Source of the DNA: Trichomonas vaginalis G3
Taxonomy: Eukaryota; Parabasalia; Trichomonadida; Trichomonadidae
NCBI RefSeq assembly: GCF_026262505.1
Contig: NC_067204.1
Location: 25,017,300-25,081,299, forward strand
DNA: 64,000 bases
Reading direction: 5' to 3'
The notes beneath the pieces were generated by a model. That model was not told the DNA's origin and made no database searches. It saw nothing but the letters and a program-made list of their open reading frames with translations. A program made the translations under genes and the position numbers. The stretch's first letter is position 1. The number at the start of each line of letters is the position of its first letter. This document shows, piece after piece, positions 18,207-28,755 of the stretch.

Positions 18207-18744
18207 TGGAAAATAACTGGGAAACATTAGTAGCTGATGAAGATTATGAAATAAACACTGAATATCCGTATCAAATAAGAAGGAAGAAAAACGGAAAGAC
18301 TGTCAGTGAGTATGAAGAAAAGAATGGATATATAAGATTAACCCTTAACGGTAAAAATATCTTAAGCATAGATTAATAGCTATTCAGTGGATTGATAATC
18401 CTGATAGTTTTGGGGAAGTTGACCATTACGATAAAGTTAGAAATAATAATAAGATTGATAATTTACATTGGTGTTCAAGTTCTACAAATAATAGAAATAG
18501 AAGTAAAGCAAATGGAGTAGAATATAATTTCGTTGATGAAATCAGTGAAAATTCAATTACTGTTTCACATTATGGAAATCATGAATTTGAGGATTTATTT
18601 TACGACATCAATGCAGATTTGTTTTATTATTATAACGGTCGTCAGTATAAAGAACTATACATTAATGAAAACATAAATGGTTCATATAACAAAAGAACGT
18701 GCATTACATATAGTAAATTCAAACGCTTACATAATTTAATATGA
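18207..18744 (+). pseudogene. HNH endonuclease gene of Polinton 2, broken
   Basis: Starts MENNWETLVADEDYEINTEY, which matches the WATLVADDGYEI module of the 8299-8991 protein. The downstream region encodes the HNH signature (AIQWIDNP, VDHYDKVRNNNKIDNLHW) and a further domain rich in Tyr and Asn. It belongs to the homing-type HNH_3/NUMOD class known from phages and large DNA viruses. The ATG follows TTTTTTTATTTTTATAAAA. The copy is not intact. No coiled-coil N terminus is present, unlike the element 1 homologue. Confidence 0.65.
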
Positions 18745-18795
18745 AAAGTTTATTTTTGTCTTGAACGATAAAAATATATTATATCATAAATGACT

Positions 18796-21700
18796 TCAGA
18801 ACTTTAACTTTCTTATGAAAGTATTTTTAGTCGTTATTGAAAAGTTAAACTTCTCTTCAAAACACGGTGCTGATGATTTGCATAAATCAAATGCAATTTC
18901 CTGACTACTATGAAGGGCTTCATATAATTTCATAACTGAAAACTCACTATCTTTATCATATTTTCCCTGAGGAATCATTAATCCTTTATCTTCATCATAA
19001 ACACATTTAACTGCTTCAGGAAACATTTCATTTGCTGTTAAAGCTATAACATCTTGTTTTACGCCTTTCATTCTGCAGTGAAATGCAACTTCATTTAAAT
19101 CATTAGTGAGTAAGTCAATGTAAGTCTTCTTTCCACAAAATATCGACTTATAAGCTAAACTTTGTTTACCTTTTGTGATTTCTGCAAAGTCGGAATGGAA
19201 CTGACCTAAATTCTTTCCAATAAGTTCGCGATCATACCTCTTCTTAAACTCTGCAGCGAGTTTTGGTATGTCTTCATTGTAAATGTGCATCGAATATGTA
19301 TCCTGATAAAACGCTTTTAATCCTAAGTCTTCAATCGTGCAAAATACTTCATTCATGATACGTTTCGACATAGATAAGATATTAACACCTAAGGGGCAAA
19401 AGTTAAAGTGTCTGCAAATGCTTTTAGTTAGTTTGAAAATAGTTTTATCCGAACCATCTAAACCTTCGAACTTAATAATATGATTATAATTTCTGATGGC
19501 ATACCTAACAGCATCTTTATCATCAATGATTTTAATTTTCGACTCTATCGGGGACAAAATAGTTTTTCCATAAATACTGTTCAAAATTAATTTAATATTT
19601 TCTTGTAGCGGGTTTTCTTCCTTCTTATACTTTAATCTCAATTCAAACAATTTCTTTACTTCATCTCTTATTCTAAAATCTCTCTTTTCATCATAGTAGT
19701 AACCCTGTAATACTTCGCAGCTGATGCCCTGATATTTTATTAAATCTTGTAAAGTGATGTGGTCCACATACATTAAACAGCATGTGTTTGAACTTCTTGG
19801 AACAGTGGCTTTGTCCTTGGCTTTGTCCTTGGTGCTTTTCGCCTTTAGCTCCGGGTTTAATTCTGGATCGACTGTTATAAGTGGAAAATGTCTTTTAATC
19901 TTGATATCAGTTATTTTTATTAAAACGAAGAAGCCAGAAATGAATTTCTCACCTTCAGGCTCGCCCTGGTCATCATCGAATAAATGTTTTAACAATTATT
20001 CACTGTTTAACATTTCTGGCTTCAAAACTTTCGGAATTCCTTCTAAAGTATAAAGTCTCGCGATAGCGGATGGATATAGTGAGACAGCATCGAAGTCAGC
20101 AATGAGTTTCTTTTCGCTCTTTTGTTTCTTATTATCAGCTAACATACATCTTCCACCTTGAATACAGCGTGAAATAAACTCACGAGGTTTATTTGATAGG
20201 TCATATAAATTTCCATTAGGGAAGTATACTCTGTTCTCAAATAATTTATTAGCAATTGAACAAATGCTAACGTAATCATAAACGTTTAAATCAAATTCTT
20301 TTAATATATCATTTCTGAACTTAACGAAACCTTCTCTTAAAATCCTTACGTCCTGTTTACAGTAAAATGAGCTATATTTTTCTAAATCGAAATGGTTTTC
20401 ATTTATTCTGCAGTTTTCGATTAAATCTATGTTTTTCATGAACGTTTCAACATCCTGGACAAACTTACATGCTTCAGAAATGACACCAGTTCTGTTATCA
20501 TTAGCTAATAAAGAACTTGAATAGTATTTGTATGGGAATACTTCCTTAGGACCTGTTTGTAAATGAAACATTTCAGGAAATAGTTTAAGCTTCTTATTTA
20601 TAACAGTGTATGAATGTTTTATAATGATTGCTTTACCTTTATATATTCCCGTTATCTGCATTGTTCTAGAACCCTTAATAATTGGTGTACCACTGATTTC
20701 TGTTAAATGTCTTAAAATGAAATTGATATCATAACTGAGATTATGAAAAGATACTAAACTCTTATCTGGAATTCTTTCTAAAAATTCTGTTGCACAATTT
20801 TGACCCCAAATGCTTTCGCTAATCTTTCCATCTTCACTGTCATAACAAATGTTAAAGGCTTTATGAACTCCATCAGTGCTACATTCAAAGTCAGCGAAGA
20901 AAATGTGTTCAGGAATGAATTTTTGTTTTGATTTATCACTATCTTTACTTTCAGACTTTTTCTTTAACTGAACACAGTATTTAGGAGTATAATTTAAATC
21001 TTTAAACGGTGCGAGATTTTGTTTATATAAATCTGTTGCATAAGTGAAAAGTTCACCATAAGATAAAGGTTCAAAGTAATTGCATTCTCTTAATGTTTTC
21101 AAAATTTCCCATAAAGCAGTTGTTCGTGAAGAATCAATGACAAATTTATTTTCTCTTCTCTTATATATTTTCATTTGACGCTCGATATTCCAGCCGCCTA
21201 ATGATTTGAGAATTTCGTTATAATTTTTGATAAAATATGTTGTCATGGGTAATCTTTCATTTAACATATAATGGTCTTCGACGAGTAATAAATCAATAGT
21301 TTTCCTTATTTCTGTTTTCGATGGTGTATAATGAACTGTCTTATTATCTTTTGAATTATCGAAATAACCAATGGTAACATTAAATGCTATGCCTGTTGCG
21401 TTAGAAATTTCCTGAATCTTATTTTGTGGAAAATCTTTAACTCTAATGACTTCACGCATGTGGTCTACAGTCTCCTCATCAACTCCAGCCTGAATGCAAG
21501 CATAAACGAAGCAGTTATCTTCTGTCATCAATTTTGCAGTTCTTTTGTTAAGTTCATTGAAAATTTGATAGCGTTCAAGATTTATAGGTAATCTGCAAAT
21601 ATATTTCCAAAACTCACCACTTCTCTTTTTATTCGTTCTCTTTTCACCATTATCCCTCCAGAAAGTATCAATTAGTTTTTGGTTTCCTGTTTGCTTTAAC

Positions 21701-22728
21701 GCCTCTAAAATTTCTTTCTGGTCTTTTGATAATTTGCTTTCATCTCTTTTTTCTCTCTTCTGTGGCTTACCTTTCTTAATATCGCTCATCGTTAATCCTT
21801 CATATTCAGTTAAATCATACATTTTAATTTCTTCGAGGTTCTTAATATTTGTCATGAAGAAATCATAATGTTTTTCTATAATTCCGGCTGCGTTTGCTTC
21901 AATCTCTGTTATAAAGTTTTCTTGCTTTAACTGATGAAGTAAAGCTCCGATGTTCTCGATATTCAATGTTGAATTAGTAAATTTACCATCAAGTTTATAA
22001 CAAATCATCCATTTTTGCTGTGAATTTACTTTTATCTTCTGCAGAAGCCTAATAAACATTTTACCGAAACGTTCATGTAGGTAATTTCTGTTTTCTTCAT
22101 TGAGTTCACGAATGTTAAAATCTATGATTCTATTTCCTGCTTTAACATTTTTGCGTTTATTATTTTCATCCTTCTTTAACCATTTCTCACCATAGAGAGC
22201 TTTATCATCTATAGATTTAATCACTTCGTTTGCTTTGCGTAATTGTGCAATTGCTTTTGCATATTTTATAGCTATATTTTTCTTTTCTTCATCGCTTTTC
22301 TTCTTTCTCGTTTCACCTACATTAACATTAGTTATATCGTGCATTTCCTGCCTTACTTCTTTTGGTACTACCTTACGCGTCTTTCCTACATCATCATTAG
22401 TTATATCATACATTTCTTTTCTTACTTCCTTCGGTACTGCTGTCCTTGTCCTTCCTACATCAACATTCATCATATCATGAATTTCCTGCCTAACTTCCTT
22501 CGGTACTGATTGTTTATGATATAAATTAACCTGAACATCATTTAAAGGAAATGTTTTGTTATTAATGTAATCATTAATTTTCTCGTAACTGATTTCACCT
22601 CTGTAATCATTGAGGTATTTAGCTAATGAAGATTTGTTAGTCGCATATCTTTTGCTAACTTCAATGTCAGCATTCTTCAATAACTTCTTAATTTCTTCAT
22701 GGTCTAATCTAGATGGCTTTTTATACAT
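18796..22728 (-). pseudogene. DNA polymerase B (protein-primed type) of Polinton 2
   Basis: Replicates the element from a protein primer. The long N-terminal region holds three tandem copies of VPKEVRQEMHDITN-type repeats (about 27 residues each, residues ~75-155). The exonuclease follows (FFADFECSTDG for Exo I, HNLSYDINFI for Exo II, YCKQDVRIL for Exo III), then palm motif A (FDAVSLYPSAI), motif B (KLILNSIYGKTI) and motif C (FYQDTYSMHI). Total size of about 1,300 residues is typical of Polinton polymerases with an extended N terminus. The gene appears broken. Transcription is leftward, divergent from 22828. Confidence 0.88.
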
Positions 22729-22827
22729 CTTTTATGGAAAATAAAAAAAATATTTTCCGTAAAAAATATAATTTAAAAATAAACTTATTTTTTTAAAATA
22801 ATTTATATTTTTAATTTTAATAAAATA

Positions 22828-23331
22828 ATGTCTGAATACAAGTTCTATTCATACAATGCTCTCGCTACTGCTGTTAAGGGTGAATTCATAAATGGAAAAA
22901 ACGTGAACGTTATATTAAATAAAAAGTTTGTGAAAGAATCTAAATACGGTCAGTTTGTTAAACCATACGCTATCATTATTGACAGAAAACGTTACACACC
23001 ACATGAAATAGCAGTATTACTTAAACAGAAAGGAATATTTGTAAATATTAAAGATTCTCATTATACGATTATGAAGAACTCCAACGCTGAATTTTTCAGC
23101 ATCGCCTTAGATTTATCACAGCAGAAAGAATATAAGAAGGCGCAAGGCGCCGAGATGGGCTCAAAGAGCCCTCCAGGTGAAGTAGTTGTGAAATATTATC
23201 CTTCATCACTGAAGACGATAACGAATAAAGATGTTATTCATAAACTCCTACCAGTAATTGAGGAAGCAACGATTGAATATGATGAAGAAGGAAGTGAAGT
23301 GATTGAGGAAATAGACCCTGAGGCTTTATAA
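22828..23331 (+). CDS. Unknown Polinton protein, 167 aa
   Basis: Starts MSEYKFYSYNALATAVKGEF after a very AT-rich 100-bp spacer shared with divergent polB. It has an ordered N-terminal 95 residues, then a linker (AQGAEMGSKSPPGE) and an acidic C terminus ending IEEIDPEAL. The linker DNA carries GGCGC-AA-GGCGCC and GGGCTC-AAA-GAGCCC hairpins, and its GC content is unlike the rest of the gene, as if a small palindromic insert had been taken in frame. Position beside the replication genes suggests a DNA-binding helper. Function unknown. Confidence 0.5.
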   Translation: MSEYKFYSYNALATAVKGEFINGKNVNVILNKKFVKESKYGQFVKPYAIIIDRKRYTPHEIAVLLKQKGIFVNIKDSHYTIMKNSNAEFFSIALDLSQQKEYKKAQGAEMGSKSPPGEVVVKYYPSSLKTITNKDVIHKLLPVIEEATIEYDEEGSEVIEEIDPEAL

Positions 23332-23338
23332 GAAAATT

Positions 23339-23555
23339 TATTTTTGAATAACTGAAGGTGTCACCACGTCACCATGTGTCACCTGGTTAATTAACTTCTT
23401 TAAAATTTACTGACAACATGACATTTAGACAACAGGTACGAAAGGAGGTAGGCATTTATGAATTATTTTTGAATAACTGAAGGTGTCACCACGTCACCAT
23501 GTGTCACCTGGTTAATTAACTTCTTTTAAAAAGTGTGACAACATGACATTTAGAC
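23339..23555. repeat. Two direct copies of a ~93-bp GTCAC-rich repeat
   Basis: Copies at about 23339-23431 and 23464-23555 share GAATAACTGAAGGTGTCACC, then ACGTCACCATGTGTCACCTG, then ACAACATGACATTTAGACA. Three GTCACC units recur at short spacing. A third copy lies inverted at 25983-26079, on the other side of the primase-helicase gene. Confidence 0.85.
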
Positions 23556-23597
23556 ATCACAGGTGGGATTAATGAAAAAATAAATTCCAATCATACT

Positions 23598-25910
23598 TTA
23601 TACTGCATCATTTACAGGTATTTCATCGTCAGTAAATGAATCATCATTATCGTTTGGTTCAACCTGTTTATATAATCCTTTCATTTCTTCTTTCAAAACA
23701 TAACACCATGTCTGTTTACCATCTATTCTTCTTTGTTTCCTTTCACATTTATCCTTAATGCTCATTTGAAAGTTTTTGTCTTTCATGTCTGATGGTTTGC
23801 AGCATAGAGCATTTTTACACGTCATACCTGCACACAATTCATCATAATGTGTATTTATCCATTCATCTAAAGGATTTGTTGATAATTCTATTAAATCTTG
23901 TTTGGCTTCAGTCATCGGTATAATTCGTACATTAAATGATGAAAGGTCGTAATTGAGGAAATATGTTAAAAGGTTATCATAAAATTCCTTTGTGCATGAA
24001 TTCATTAAATTCTTGAAGTAATCAAATTGACCCTTAAATTTACCATTAACCCTTAAAACTACATATCTTCTGTCTCCAACTTCAATTTTGACAGGGTAGA
24101 CGTTGTTAGTTATGAAAATGAAGTTTGCAACGTTCTGGGCAGTTCTTCTGGGTTGATTCTTTTCATTAATTCTTATTTGATTATCCGTAATAATTGATTT
24201 CAAAGCGTTGAAGTTTGCGAGTCTATCTTCACCAACATTCTTGAGTTCATTAAGTACACGAAACATTTTATTCTCAACAACCGAGTTAAAATTACCCGTT
24301 AGCTCACTTATTTCAGTAATGTTTTTGCATGAATAACCGGCGAGAAGTTCAGAAATAATGTCTGTAAATCTGTTTTTACCTGTTCCCTGAAGTCCTTTCA
24401 AAATAATTGCTGTTTCATTCTTAACTCCAGGATGTTGAATAATTGATGCAATCCAGCCGAGAAGGTATTTATACACTTCATCATTATTATCACAAATGGC
24501 TTCTTTAATGAAATTCATAAACATTTCAATTTTTGAGTAATCTGGCTTTTCGAGAACGTTGTATTTATAACCCTGAAACGTTGAGAAAACATCTGGAGAA
24601 TCAGATTTGAAGCAAACACCCTTAACGGTTAATGAGGATAATTGATTTAGTAGTACATCCCATGCTATTATGGTTTTACCTTCTTCTTTAAATAATTTAA
24701 TCATTTTGAGTGACTCTTTCATGTTTGATTGAAGAACGAATGATATTTGATTCATTTTGTCGTGTATGTTGTAATCCTTTTGAATGAAATATTTATTTAC
24801 ACAATCTACAAAACGAATGACACGTGATAAATCCTCAATTACTTCAGAACTGTTTTTATACTGATGATTTTCAGCCTTACGTCTAATATCTGTTATCAAG
24901 AATGAATCATCAAGTTTTATATCAAATGTTATTTTTGGTTTACATAATAAAGGTAAAACGTATTCATCATAATATTCCTTTTGATAAAGTTTTAGAATCT
25001 TCACCAAAACAAATGGAGAAGTCATTAAATGTGCATATCTACTACGTGCTTTTTCAAAATTACTTTTTGCATTTTCTGTTAAACTGCAGAAGTTATAAAC
25101 GTTATCGTAGGCTTCATTAATTAAATGATCCGGAAATGAATTAATAGCTTGAAACAGTGTGAATAATGTTATTTCTTTTTCTAAATTCATGTTCCCACCG
25201 TCATTATGTACTTCAAAATCACTAATACCATCGACTATGCTCTGGGCAAGTTTATCGTCAATGTTTACATCTTTGTTTTCATTCATTATACTCTTTATTT
25301 CTTCGTTCTTCTGTTCAACCCTTACCTTAATATTCAAATCATTTAATATATCGTTTACGGTTCTAGTTAATGTTGAATCATAACTTCCACGAATGAATGA
25401 GTATGTTTTTATTGGTTCTGTTGCATTCTTGCGAACTCTTGAATCAGCCATAACCACTAATGAACGCTTTGAATCATCCATAGAAGTCATTATATCAATA
25501 TCGTAATCATTGCATGAATAACATTTAATCATTCTGTTCGAGGCTGAATAGAAGAAATTAGTGTTGCAATAAATGTGAAGACCTCCTGAAGCGGTTTTAA
25601 CGATAACATCTTTATCCGAAAGTTTTGATAAAATATCTTTTCTAACTGTTTCTTTAAGTTCATCATTGTACGATTTATTGATATCAACATCTATAATAGT
25701 TAAATTTGGAATTTTATTTACTAATAAAGCCGTACCAGTTTTCCTTCCTCTTCCTCCATCGTGTTTGAGGTAGTTATGTAAATCAATCTTATTTTCACCA
25801 ATTCTTTCGTTGAGGGTTTTAGTTTCTGCCACAACTAATTCCTCAGCTAATGAATCAATGATATTTTCATCAGAAATGATAAAGTTGCTGTTGTTGTTTG
25901 TTGCTGTCAT
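23598..25910 (-). CDS. D5-like primase-SF3 helicase of Polinton 2, 770 aa
   Basis: N-terminal archaeo-eukaryotic primase (prim-pol) region: LTIIDVDINKSYND supplies the metal-binding Asp pair and VKTASGGLHIYCN the Ser-Gly-Gly-x-His motif, followed by further conserved Asp residues near DIDIMTS. Central D5_N region (VKGVCFKSDSPDVFSTFQG). SF3 helicase: Walker A GLQGTGKNRF, Walker B VLNELKN, motif C FIFITNN and a DRRYVVLRV segment. C-terminal winged-helix-like part. Length fits Polinton and virophage primase-helicases. It primes and unwinds element DNA. Looks intact. Bracketed by inverted ~95-bp GTCAC-rich repeats. Confidence 0.88.
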   Translation of the reverse strand: MTATNNNSNFIISDENIIDSLAEELVVAETKTLNERIGENKIDLHNYLKHDGGRGRKTGTALLVNKIPNLTIIDVDINKSYNDELKETVRKDILSKLSDKDVIVKTASGGLHIYCNTNFFYSASNRMIKCYSCNDYDIDIMTSMDDSKRSLVVMADSRVRKNATEPIKTYSFIRGSYDSTLTRTVNDILNDLNIKVRVEQKNEEIKSIMNENKDVNIDDKLAQSIVDGISDFEVHNDGGNMNLEKEITLFTLFQAINSFPDHLINEAYDNVYNFCSLTENAKSNFEKARSRYAHLMTSPFVLVKILKLYQKEYYDEYVLPLLCKPKITFDIKLDDSFLITDIRRKAENHQYKNSSEVIEDLSRVIRFVDCVNKYFIQKDYNIHDKMNQISFVLQSNMKESLKMIKLFKEEGKTIIAWDVLLNQLSSLTVKGVCFKSDSPDVFSTFQGYKYNVLEKPDYSKIEMFMNFIKEAICDNNDEVYKYLLGWIASIIQHPGVKNETAIILKGLQGTGKNRFTDIISELLAGYSCKNITEISELTGNFNSVVENKMFRVLNELKNVGEDRLANFNALKSIITDNQIRINEKNQPRRTAQNVANFIFITNNVYPVKIEVGDRRYVVLRVNGKFKGQFDYFKNLMNSCTKEFYDNLLTYFLNYDLSSFNVRIIPMTEAKQDLIELSTNPLDEWINTHYDELCAGMTCKNALCCKPSDMKDKNFQMSIKDKCERKQRRIDGKQTWCYVLKEEMKGLYKQVEPNDNDDSFTDDEIPVNDAV

Positions 25911-25982
25911 TTATATAGGAATAAAAAAATAAAAATAATTTTAAAACTAACTTTATTTTTGGACTGCATCAAATTTCCGAGA

Positions 25983-26079
25983 CTGTTGTCTAAATGTCAT
26001 GTTGTCATTAATTTTAAAAGAATTTAATTAACCTGGTGACATGGTGACGTGGTGACACCTTCAGTTATTCAAAAATAAT
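25983..26079. repeat. Inverted copy of the GTCAC-rich repeat
   Basis: Reverse complement of the 23339-23431 and 23464-23555 copies: TGTTGTCTAAATGTCATGTT at one end, GGTGACATGGTGACGTGGTG in the middle and CTTCAGTTATTCAAAAATAA at the other. It separates the integrase gene from the primase-helicase gene. Confidence 0.85.
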
Positions 26080-26180
26080 TAATTATTGAATAACCTAAAA
26101 TCATTAACGATATAATATATTTCTGTATTTCATCCGCTACTTTATTAACTAATTAACTTCAGACATAAAATATATTTAGT

Positions 26181-27257
26181 TCATAAAAATTTTTTGATTA
26201 ATTTTGGCTTATTTTTATCCTTCCAGTAATCCTTTTCGAGTTCCGATAAATGTGTAGGGTTCGATTCTCTCAAATTTCTAGAAGGAATTTTATCATCCAC
26301 ACCTCCTTCATAAATGACAGTGTATTCATCTTTGTCTTCATCATAACTCACAATTTTATTAACTATACCTCTTTTCGCTTCATCAACCGTCTTAGCTAAT
26401 CTTCCATTTTCGCTTTCAACTAATCGAAATCGTGGATAAAACGCAACCGAATGGTCAGCTGCTTTAATTAAATAACCATTACCCTGTGAGGAATCAACGA
26501 TATAATAATCATCACTTAACTGATTTCTTACTTTTTCATGCGGTTTATGTTCAAGAATGATTCTAACTTTAGTTCCTGGTAGTAATGATGAACTTCTTCT
26601 TTCCTCCGTTAACATTCTTTTTTGTTTTATATATTCATCCTCCTCTTTTGAAGTCATTTCGTTTGGTTTAAATCCTGTGCTGTTATGAGTTGATTTATTA
26701 TAAGCATTAATGACTTTATTCATTGATTCCTCCGTAAAATCTCTTTCTTTATTTAAATCTCTGAGCGTTCGAATGAAACGATTAATGATACCTAAAATAT
26801 TATGGTTATGGTCTTCAGTCGTATAATGAGTAACATTATGTTTAATCAAAAATTCTGTAATTTCATTACTGAGGTATGCTGAATCCTGGTCTGAAGTTAA
26901 TGAAGTGGGATGATGTTCTGCCACGAACGTCTGCAAAACTCTTAAAACTTCTTTTGTTCCTTTATTTTTCATTATATACGCAAAAGCTTTTCGTGTATTA
27001 ACATTAATGAAAATCAAAAATGGTGGCTTTCTTCCTTTCTTACTCTGAACGAGTGTATCAAATTGATATGCATCATGGGTTTTAGAATAAATGGGAAGGT
27101 AGTAGTCGTATGGATTAACTTTAACTTGATGAACTATATTTTCATCATAAAATCTCTTAATTTCTGTTCCATCATTAAATCCCGCATTCTTTGCAGCTTC
27201 ATAGAATTTTTTAAATGACCTCCACGGTGATGATTCGAAAACTTCTTTTAAACTCAT
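26181..27257 (-). CDS. Polinton integrase (rve family) with chromodomain-like C terminus
   Basis: Retroviral-type (rve) integrase that inserts the element into host DNA. 358 aa. The core begins at AYQFDTLV (first Asp) with FLIFINVNTRKAFAYI, then LTSDQDSAYLSN (second Asp) and ILGIINRFIRTLRDLN in the position of the third catalytic helix. An SH3-like segment follows (LLPGTKVRIILEHK) and a C-terminal chromodomain-like segment (IVSYDEDKDEYTVIYEGGVD, then IPSRNL), usual for Polinton integrases and thought to guide integration to chromatin. Open throughout. Confidence 0.85.
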   Translation of the reverse strand: MSLKEVFESSPWRSFKKFYEAAKNAGFNDGTEIKRFYDENIVHQVKVNPYDYYLPIYSKTHDAYQFDTLVQSKKGRKPPFLIFINVNTRKAFAYIMKNKGTKEVLRVLQTFVAEHHPTSLTSDQDSAYLSNEITEFLIKHNVTHYTTEDHNHNILGIINRFIRTLRDLNKERDFTEESMNKVINAYNKSTHNSTGFKPNEMTSKEEDEYIKQKRMLTEERRSSSLLPGTKVRIILEHKPHEKVRNQLSDDYYIVDSSQGNGYLIKAADHSVAFYPRFRLVESENGRLAKTVDEAKRGIVNKIVSYDEDKDEYTVIYEGGVDDKIPSRNLRESNPTHLSELEKDYWKDKNKPKLIKKFL

Positions 27258-27283
27258 TTATGTAGAAATAAATTTTACAAATT

Positions 27284-27916
27284 TCACGCTGTTCTAACCC
27301 ATGCATAAACTGTAATATATGGTGGCATATAATCTGCACCACTTCCTGTTGTATTTGTTGTGAAAGTGTGTGAATGATTACCATTCCATGTTGTTTTGTG
27401 CTGAACTACTTTTGATGTATATTCTGTTGGAGAATAAACATTATCGCTGTTATAATCTTTTTGCCATTGATTTAAGAAACTACCATCAATAGTATGTTGA
27501 TGGTCTCCAGAATCACTTGTAGTTCCTGTATGCTTATGTGGTGGAAGATTTGCTTCAGTAATTTTCTTTGAACCACCCGTTTGATTTGATGAATTAGCAC
27601 AGTATAAGAATTTATCTACAATCTGCTGCCATGTACCAAAACCTAAAACACTTGCCGGATTTGTTGAATTCATTGATGTATATAAAGAACCAACAGGATA
27701 TATGGCTTGTAATATTTCATTCTTCATACTTGCAATAGCATTTGTTGCATTAGTTCTAAATTCATCGAAACCATCGAGAATGTTAGTGAGATTATTATAT
27801 TCCACATTCTTTTGACCCGGTAACTGATGATGTAATTGAATGTCATTAACTGTTAATGAATCGATATTCGAAAATCTTTCATTTATTTTACCATTGATAG
27901 TAATTGATTGACCCAT
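27284..27916 (-). CDS. Phage tail-collar-like fibre protein
   Basis: ATG at 27916 (MGQSITINGKI). The N-terminal half is helical. It is followed by YPVGSLYTSMNSTNPASVLG and FGTWQQIVDKFLY, the hallmark of phage tail-collar/microcyst domains. Then come EANLPPHKHTG and SGDHQHTID, His-x-His motifs that bind metal in such fibres, and the C-terminal MPPYITVYAWVRTA, the conserved end of collar proteins. Such proteins sit at the tips of phage tails and bind receptors. It overlaps the upstream gene by 33 bases. Open throughout; a fibre gene inside a eukaryotic Polinton is unusual. Confidence 0.8.
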   Translation of the reverse strand: MGQSITINGKINERFSNIDSLTVNDIQLHHQLPGQKNVEYNNLTNILDGFDEFRTNATNAIASMKNEILQAIYPVGSLYTSMNSTNPASVLGFGTWQQIVDKFLYCANSSNQTGGSKKITEANLPPHKHTGTTSDSGDHQHTIDGSFLNQWQKDYNSDNVYSPTEYTSKVVQHKTTWNGNHSHTFTTNTTGSGADYMPPYITVYAWVRTA

Positions 27917-28713
27917 TCCATCGTCCACTCTGTATAATCTATTGCACTGTTCTTAGCATATTCTGTTTTTTCATCTACATAAGTTTTGTCGGCTTTCTTA
28001 TCTAACACTGCTGGTAGTTTATATGCTTCAAAGTTTCTGACATGACCTTCAATGTTCCTGCAACTGTTATCTAAATTGTTAAGAGTATCTTTTACGCTTG
28101 TACTTGGATTTTCTAAAGGTGCACTTGAACCAAGGTTAAAATTCAATATTATGTCGTCTGCTCTAACAGTTGTAAAGGATTCATGTGTATGGTTCTTGTC
28201 TGCTTTACTGTCTAATGAAGTTTGAAGTGAATTTATGTCGTTATGTTCTGTTATTAAATCATGCCTTAAGATTACTATTTCTTGATTTAACTCAGGATGC
28301 ATATGATTTACATCAGCTTTATTTTTAATCGCATCTTCAACAGTTATTTTTGACTTAACCATCAAAGTAAATCTTGGTTCAACTAATACATCGTTAACAA
28401 AGAAGTATGAAGCATAAATTTCATCGTTATAATCAAATGCTTCTGGTGCTTTACCTGTTGTATCATAATTTATAACACATCTTATGTCATAACCTTCAGC
28501 ACGAATGAATTTATATCTTCTTTCATTAACATCTTCCGTATTCACTTCTTCATCCTGTGTTAAATATCCATGATAATCCGTTATAATCTGTTCATCTGAA
28601 CTTATATAATGAACATGGTCTTTATCTGCTTTACTATCTAATTTCTCATTAACATCATTCACTTCTAATTCAACTCTTCCGCCAGAACTCTTATTATCAT
28701 TAATCTTTTTCAT
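27883..28713 (-). CDS. Tail-fibre shaft-like protein with KAD-x-x-H-x-H repeats
   Basis: 276 aa from MKKINDNKSSGGRVELEV. It contains repeated SKADKDHVH, NKADVNHMHPELN, SKADKNHTHESF and KKADKTYVDEK segments spaced through the chain. The KADKNHTH signature is typical of trimeric phage tail-fibre shafts, where the His residues coordinate metal. The last part has coiled-coil character and passes directly into the collar-like gene. Together with 27284-27916 it forms a fibre pair. No membrane segment. Open throughout. Confidence 0.75.
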   Translation of the reverse strand: MKKINDNKSSGGRVELEVNDVNEKLDSKADKDHVHYISSDEQIITDYHGYLTQDEEVNTEDVNERRYKFIRAEGYDIRCVINYDTTGKAPEAFDYNDEIYASYFFVNDVLVEPRFTLMVKSKITVEDAIKNKADVNHMHPELNQEIVILRHDLITEHNDINSLQTSLDSKADKNHTHESFTTVRADDIILNFNLGSSAPLENPSTSVKDTLNNLDNSCRNIEGHVRNFEAYKLPAVLDKKADKTYVDEKTEYAKNSAIDYTEWTMEWVNQLLSMVK

Positions 28714-28755
28714 TAATTCAGTAATTACATCATAAAGACTGTATTCTGTTTTCGG

